NCBI RefSeq assembly: GCF_014268495.2
Contig: NZ_CP077087.1
Location: 1,553,501-1,617,500, forward strand
Reading direction: 5' to 3'
DNA length: 64,000 bases
From: Pseudomonas monsensis
GTDB lineage: Bacteria; Pseudomonadota; Gammaproteobacteria; Pseudomonadales; Pseudomonadaceae
Below are positions 60,793 to 64,000 of this stretch, one piece after another; within the stretch, counting starts at the first letter, position 1, and each line of letters opens with the position of its first letter. A program made the position numbers and the translations under genes. The notes beneath the pieces are model-generated. The model saw nothing but the letters and a program-made list of their open reading frames with translations, was not told the origin of the DNA and did no database searches.

Positions 60793-61155
60793 ATGTCACC
60801 TTTCAAGGGCCAGACTGGCCTGAAACGCATCCTCAACGCTTCCGGTTATTCGCTCGACGGTCTGCGCGCAGCCTTCACCGGTGAAGCGGCATTCCGCCAG
60901 TTGGTGCTGCTCAATGTGGTGTTGATCCCACTGACGTTTTTCCTGAATGTCAGCCGTGTCGAGCAGGCGGTGTTGATCGCTGTCTGCCTGCTGGCGCTGA
61001 TCGTCGAGTTGCTGAACTCGGCAGTGGAAGCGGCCATCGACCGCATCTCGCTGGAATTGCACCCGCTGTCAAAGAACGCCAAGGACATGGGCAGCGCCGC
61101 GCAATTCGTGGCACTGAGCATGATTGCCCTGGTGTGGGCAGTGATTCTGCTTTAA
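60793..61155 (+). CDS. dgkA: Diacylglycerol kinase
   Basis: 120 residues, inner-membrane enzyme that recycles diacylglycerol to phosphatidate. Three hydrophobic helices (FRQLVLLNVVLIPLTFFLN, AVLIAVCLLALIVELLNSAV, AAQFVALSMIALVWAVILL) and the ELLNSAVEAAIDRI catalytic motif. ATG 60793 fits MSPFKGQTGLKR better than the upstream TTG. Overlaps the finR stop by 4 bases on opposite strands. Confidence 0.95.
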   Translation: MSPFKGQTGLKRILNASGYSLDGLRAAFTGEAAFRQLVLLNVVLIPLTFFLNVSRVEQAVLIAVCLLALIVELLNSAVEAAIDRISLELHPLSKNAKDMGSAAQFVALSMIALVWAVILL

Positions 61156-62078
61156 GCGATATTTGGCAAGACGATCTCGTCGCTGCGCTGCACCCCGGCG
61201 GTGAAAGCGCGGCACAGTTCGAGAAACTCGCGCATGGCCGAAGTCTGGTATTTCTGCTTGTGCCAGATGAAGTAGAACTGCCGGGCCAGGTCCAGGTCCG
61301 GTGTCTCCACCGGCACCAGACTGCCGCGCCGAAATGCATCGCGCAGTGCCAGCCGCGAGATGCAGCCAATCCCCAGCCCCGATTCCACCGCGCGTTTGAT
61401 CGCTTCGGTGTGTTCCAGCTCCAGCCGGATATTCAGCGCGCTGCGATGATGACGCATGGCCTGATCGAAGGTCAGCCGCGTGCCGGAACCCTGTTCCCGC
61501 AGAATCCACGCCTCGTGGGTCAATTCTTCCATGGTTGCACTGCCGCGTTTGGCCAGCGGGTGTTGCGGCGCGCAGAACACCACCAGCTCATCCTCGACCC
61601 AGCTCTGCACTTCGATGTCCGGATGGCTGCAATCGCCTTCGATTAGACCCAGATCAATTTCGTAATGGGCGACTTGTTGCACGATATTGGCAGTGTTCTG
61701 TACGTGCAGCTTCACTTGGCTTTCCGGGTGGCGCTGCATGAAACCGCCGATCAGCAGGGTTGCCAGATAATTGCCGATGGTCAGCGTCGCTCCCACCGAC
61801 AGCGAGCCGAAACCGGATTTGCCGTTGAGCAGGTCTTCGATTTCCTTGGCCTGATCGAGCAGGGCCACCGCTTGCGGCAACAGTTGTTTGCCAAGGGCGT
61901 TGAGGCTCAGGCGTTTACCCGCGCGATCGAACAGCTGGCAGCTGGACTGGCGCTCCAGTTCGGTGATCGAGGTGCTGGCAGCCGATTGCGAGAGGTTGAG
62001 CAGACCCGCAGCACGGGATACGCTTTCCTGCTGGGCGACGGCGACGAAGACTTGCAGTTGACGGAGAGTAAATCGCAT
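61152..62078 (-). CDS. finR: LysR-family regulator, FinR-like
   Basis: 308 residues. N-terminal helix-turn-helix (MRFTLRQLQVFVAVAQQESV, SRAAGLLNLSQSAAS) and a LysR effector domain. Divergent from fpr, as FinR in P. putida and P. aeruginosa, where it activates fpr under oxidative stress. The 135-base gap 62079-62213 between the two starts must carry both promoters; it contains an AT-rich ATATCTATATAACCGATAAC-like segment with possible T-N11-A sites. Confidence 0.9.
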   Translation of the reverse strand: MRFTLRQLQVFVAVAQQESVSRAAGLLNLSQSAASTSITELERQSSCQLFDRAGKRLSLNALGKQLLPQAVALLDQAKEIEDLLNGKSGFGSLSVGATLTIGNYLATLLIGGFMQRHPESQVKLHVQNTANIVQQVAHYEIDLGLIEGDCSHPDIEVQSWVEDELVVFCAPQHPLAKRGSATMEELTHEAWILREQGSGTRLTFDQAMRHHRSALNIRLELEHTEAIKRAVESGLGIGCISRLALRDAFRRGSLVPVETPDLDLARQFYFIWHKQKYQTSAMREFLELCRAFTAGVQRSDEIVLPNIA

Positions 62079-62213
62079 ATCTATATAACCGATAACCCTT
62101 ATCTTAATAATCCAGTTAACAGATATTGTCGTCGCTATTAGAATGCGATGCAATTGCGCACCGTCGGCCGTTTCCAGGCAAGCGCAGACCCAATATCCAG
62201 GAGTCCCACGTAC

Positions 62214-62993
62214 ATGAGCAACATGAACCACGAGCGTGTCCTCAGTGTTCATCACTGGAACGACACTCTGTTCAGCTTCAAGTGCACCCGCGATCCGGGC
62301 CTGCGCTTCGAGAACGGTCAGTTCGTGATGATCGGCCTGCAACAGCCCAACGGCCGCCCGCTTATGCGCGCTTACTCGATTGCCAGCCCGAACTGGGAAG
62401 AGCATCTCGAGTTCTTCAGCATCAAAGTGCCTGACGGTCCGCTGACTTCGCAACTGCAGCACCTGAAGGAAGGCGACGAGATCATCATCTCGAAAAAGCC
62501 TACCGGCACCCTGGTACTGGACGACCTGAATCCGGGCAAACACCTGTATCTGCTGAGCACCGGTACCGGTCTGGCGCCGTTCATGAGCGTGATCCAGGAC
62601 CCGGAAACCTACGAACGCTTTGAAAAAGTGATCCTGGTGCACGGTGTGCGTTACGTCAACGAAGTCGCCTACCGCGAATTCATCACCGAGCACCTGCCGC
62701 AGAACGAGTTCTTCGGCGAGGCGCTGCGTGACAAGCTGATCTACTACCCGACCGTGACCCGTGAGCCGTTCGAGAACCAGGGCCGTCTGACCGACCTGAT
62801 GCGCAGCGGCAAGCTGTTCAGCGACATCGGTCTGCCACCGATCAACCCGCAGGACGACCGCGCGATGATCTGCGGCAGCCCGAGCATGCTCGACGAGACC
62901 AGCGAAGTGCTCGACAGCTTCGGCCTGAAGATCTCGGCGCGGATGCGCGAGCCGGGTGATTACCTGATCGAGCGTGCATTCGTCGAGAAGTAA
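62214..62993 (+). CDS. fpr: Ferredoxin-NADP+ reductase
   Basis: 259 residues. FAD-binding RAYSIASPNWE and the NADP domain LLSTGTGLAPFMSV, plus C-terminal YLIERAFVEK, match bacterial class Fpr. Moves electrons between NADPH and ferredoxin or flavodoxin. ATG 62214 follows CCAGGAGTCCC. Controlled by the divergent LysR gene by inference. Confidence 0.95.
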   Translation: MSNMNHERVLSVHHWNDTLFSFKCTRDPGLRFENGQFVMIGLQQPNGRPLMRAYSIASPNWEEHLEFFSIKVPDGPLTSQLQHLKEGDEIIISKKPTGTLVLDDLNPGKHLYLLSTGTGLAPFMSVIQDPETYERFEKVILVHGVRYVNEVAYREFITEHLPQNEFFGEALRDKLIYYPTVTREPFENQGRLTDLMRSGKLFSDIGLPPINPQDDRAMICGSPSMLDETSEVLDSFGLKISARMREPGDYLIERAFVEK

Positions 62994-63029
62994 GCCCCGC
63001 GCCTACAATTGGTGTTGTGGTGACACAGT

Positions 63030-63069
63030 AAAAGCCCGCGTTGCCTGAGAAGGCAGCGCGGGCTTTTTC
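63030..63069 (+). terminator. Terminator between fpr and trmO
   Basis: AAAAGCCCGCG(TTGCC)...(GGCAG)CGCGGGCTTTTT; a long stem with T runs on both strands between convergent genes. Confidence 0.92.
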
Positions 63070-63080
63070 GTTTCCGGGGA

Positions 63081-63788
63081 TTACGCCTCGGCGGGGATCA
63101 CTTCGAGCACGCGGATCTGCTCCGGTGTCGGGTAATGCCAGCGCACGTCCAGATCCCAGAATTGTGCGCCGTACTCGCGCTCGGGCAGCGGGGTTTGATA
63201 CGCCGGGCGCGGATCCTGAGCCAGACACTGGTCAATCAGCTCAACCAACGGCTCGTCGAGGCGCTGAGCGTGTGTGTGCGCCTGTTGCAGCGCCGAATCC
63301 GTCCACTGCACGTCAATCAGCTGTGGCGCGGCGCTGGCGATGCTGTTGGCGGCTTCGGGGATGATATCGGCGTATGGCACGTAGGGTTTGATGTCGAGAA
63401 CCGGCGTGCCATCAAGCAAGTCGATCCCGGAGATGAACAGGCGATTGGCTTCGACCTTGTCCAGTTTCACCACTGATTGGCCGATGCCGTTCGGTCGGTG
63501 CGTGGCGCGGGTGGCGAATACGCCCATGGATTTGTTGCCACCCAAGCGTGGCGGGCGCACTTTCAGGCGAGGTTTGTCTTCCAGCGCCTGATGGAACAGA
63601 AACAGCAACCAGACGTGGCTTACCTGTTCCAGGCCCTGCACGGCATCTCCCTGATCGAACGGCGCCACCAGTTCCAGCACACCACGGGCAGCGGGGGCCA
63701 GTTGCGGTTGGCGGGGGATGGCGAACTTCTCCTTGAAGCAGGAGCGCACGTAGCCGATGGGAGAGACGCTGTAAGTCATGGTTTGCAT
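63081..63788 (-). CDS. trmO: tRNA (N6-threonylcarbamoyladenosine-37 N6)-methyltransferase TrmO
   Basis: 235 residues. YSVSPIGYVRSCFKEKFAIPRQP at the N-terminus (in part), SHVWLLFLFH, VFATRATHRPNGIGQSV and LDGTPVLDIKPYVPYAD are the TsaA/TrmO signatures. Methylates t6A37 in tRNA-Thr. The ATG at 63779 is an equally good start (MTYSV). Confidence 0.94.
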   Translation of the reverse strand: MQTMTYSVSPIGYVRSCFKEKFAIPRQPQLAPAARGVLELVAPFDQGDAVQGLEQVSHVWLLFLFHQALEDKPRLKVRPPRLGGNKSMGVFATRATHRPNGIGQSVVKLDKVEANRLFISGIDLLDGTPVLDIKPYVPYADIIPEAANSIASAAPQLIDVQWTDSALQQAHTHAQRLDEPLVELIDQCLAQDPRPAYQTPLPEREYGAQFWDLDVRWHYPTPEQIRVLEVIPAEA

Positions 63789-63856
63789 TCGAGGCGGGGC
63801 AGGGTGGGCATGATAACCCGTCCAACCTCAAGTCTGGTGGTGGCAGGGCTGGCCTA

Positions 63857-63934
63857 TTCGCGAGCAAGCTCGCTCCCACAGGGATCTTGTGCACGCCATA
63901 GATCTAATGTGGGAGCGAGCTTGCTCGCGAAGGC
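63857..63934. repeat. REPIN between trmO and the SDR gene
   Basis: TTCGCGAGCAAGCTCGCTCC... and ...GGGAGCGAGCTTGCTCGCGAA, arms inverted relative to the copies elsewhere in the window (the heads face the other way), 25 bases apart. Confidence 0.88.
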
Positions 63935-63947
63935 CGCACCGCCGATG

Positions 63948-64000
63948 TCAGAGGCTGAACCCACCATCCAGCGGAATGATATTCCCGGTCATATAAGCGC
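63948..64000 (-). CDS. Short-chain dehydrogenase/reductase, C-terminal fragment (cut by window end)
   Basis: The last 17 codons before the stop at 63948-63950 read AYMTGNIIPLDGGFSL. The TGN-(I/V)-x-x-(L/V)-DGG-(F/Y) end is the C-terminal signature of SDR oxidoreductases such as 3-oxoacyl-ACP reductase-like enzymes. The rest lies beyond the window. Confidence 0.8.
   Translation of the reverse strand, partial: AYMTGNIIPLDGGFSL

Overview
The window is a piece of a Pseudomonas chromosome, most likely from the P. fluorescens group. The evidence is the gene order fabZ-lpxA-lpxB-rnhB-dnaE-accA-tilS-pyrG-kdsA-eno-ftsB-ispD, then ispF-truD-surE-pcm-nlpD-rpoS, the small RNA rsmZ between rpoS and fdxA, and a bacteriocin cluster between mutS and cinA-recA-recX. 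GC-rich codon use and several copies of the GTGGGAGCGAGC-type REP/REPIN element agree with this.

Layout. 1-23 kb: conserved housekeeping genes (lipid A and fatty-acid synthesis, DNA polymerase III alpha, CTP synthase, KDO and isoprenoid synthesis, enolase, a LysR-linked formaldehyde detoxification pair frmA-fghA, stationary-phase genes ending in rpoS). 23.0-23.8 kb: a GacA-type upstream element, rsmZ and fdxA. 23.9-26.5 kb: mutS on the minus strand. 26.6-54.6 kb: the accessory region. 54.6-56.8 kb: cinA/pncC, recA (with LexA box) and recX. 56.8-64 kb: LOG-family protein, a small ribbon-helix-helix protein, a secreted PA3611-like protein, a DTW-domain protein, erdR-like response regulator, dgkA, the divergent finR-like/fpr pair, trmO, and the 3' end of a short-chain dehydrogenase.

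The accessory region encodes two complete headless contractile tails (R-type tailocins) in tandem: a P2-like one (about 30.1-42.5 kb; V, W, J, I, fibre, Tfa, sheath, tube, E/E', tape measure, U, X, D) and a Mu-like one (about 42.6-53.4 kb; gp37, gp38, L, M, gp41/42, tape measure, N, P, 45, 46, 47, 48, fibre). I see no capsid, portal, terminase, integrase or replication gene. One LexA/CI-type repressor (PrtR-like) stands at the left end. A holin lies before the first tail, and an endolysin plus nested Rz/Rz1 spanins lie after the second, so the lysis functions bracket both particles. The likely circuit is DNA damage, then RecA-stimulated self-cleavage of PrtR, then firing of a promoter at about 27.6 kb, followed by tail production and lysis.

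Less ordinary points: three tandem orphan tail-fibre-chaperone-like genes separated by near-identical hairpins between the repressor and the holin; a leader with a hairpin and a boxA-like element in front of several terminator-like hairpins, suggesting antitermination; seven HxH motifs on an exact 12-residue period in the Mu-like fibre; a 41-residue tandem repeat in the Mu-like tape measure; and -1 frameshift chaperone fusions in both tails. Tandem R-tailocins at mutS-cinA are known in this genus. The leader, the chaperone cassettes and the fibre architecture are the parts I would look at first. All family assignments come from reading the translated sequence, without database searches.
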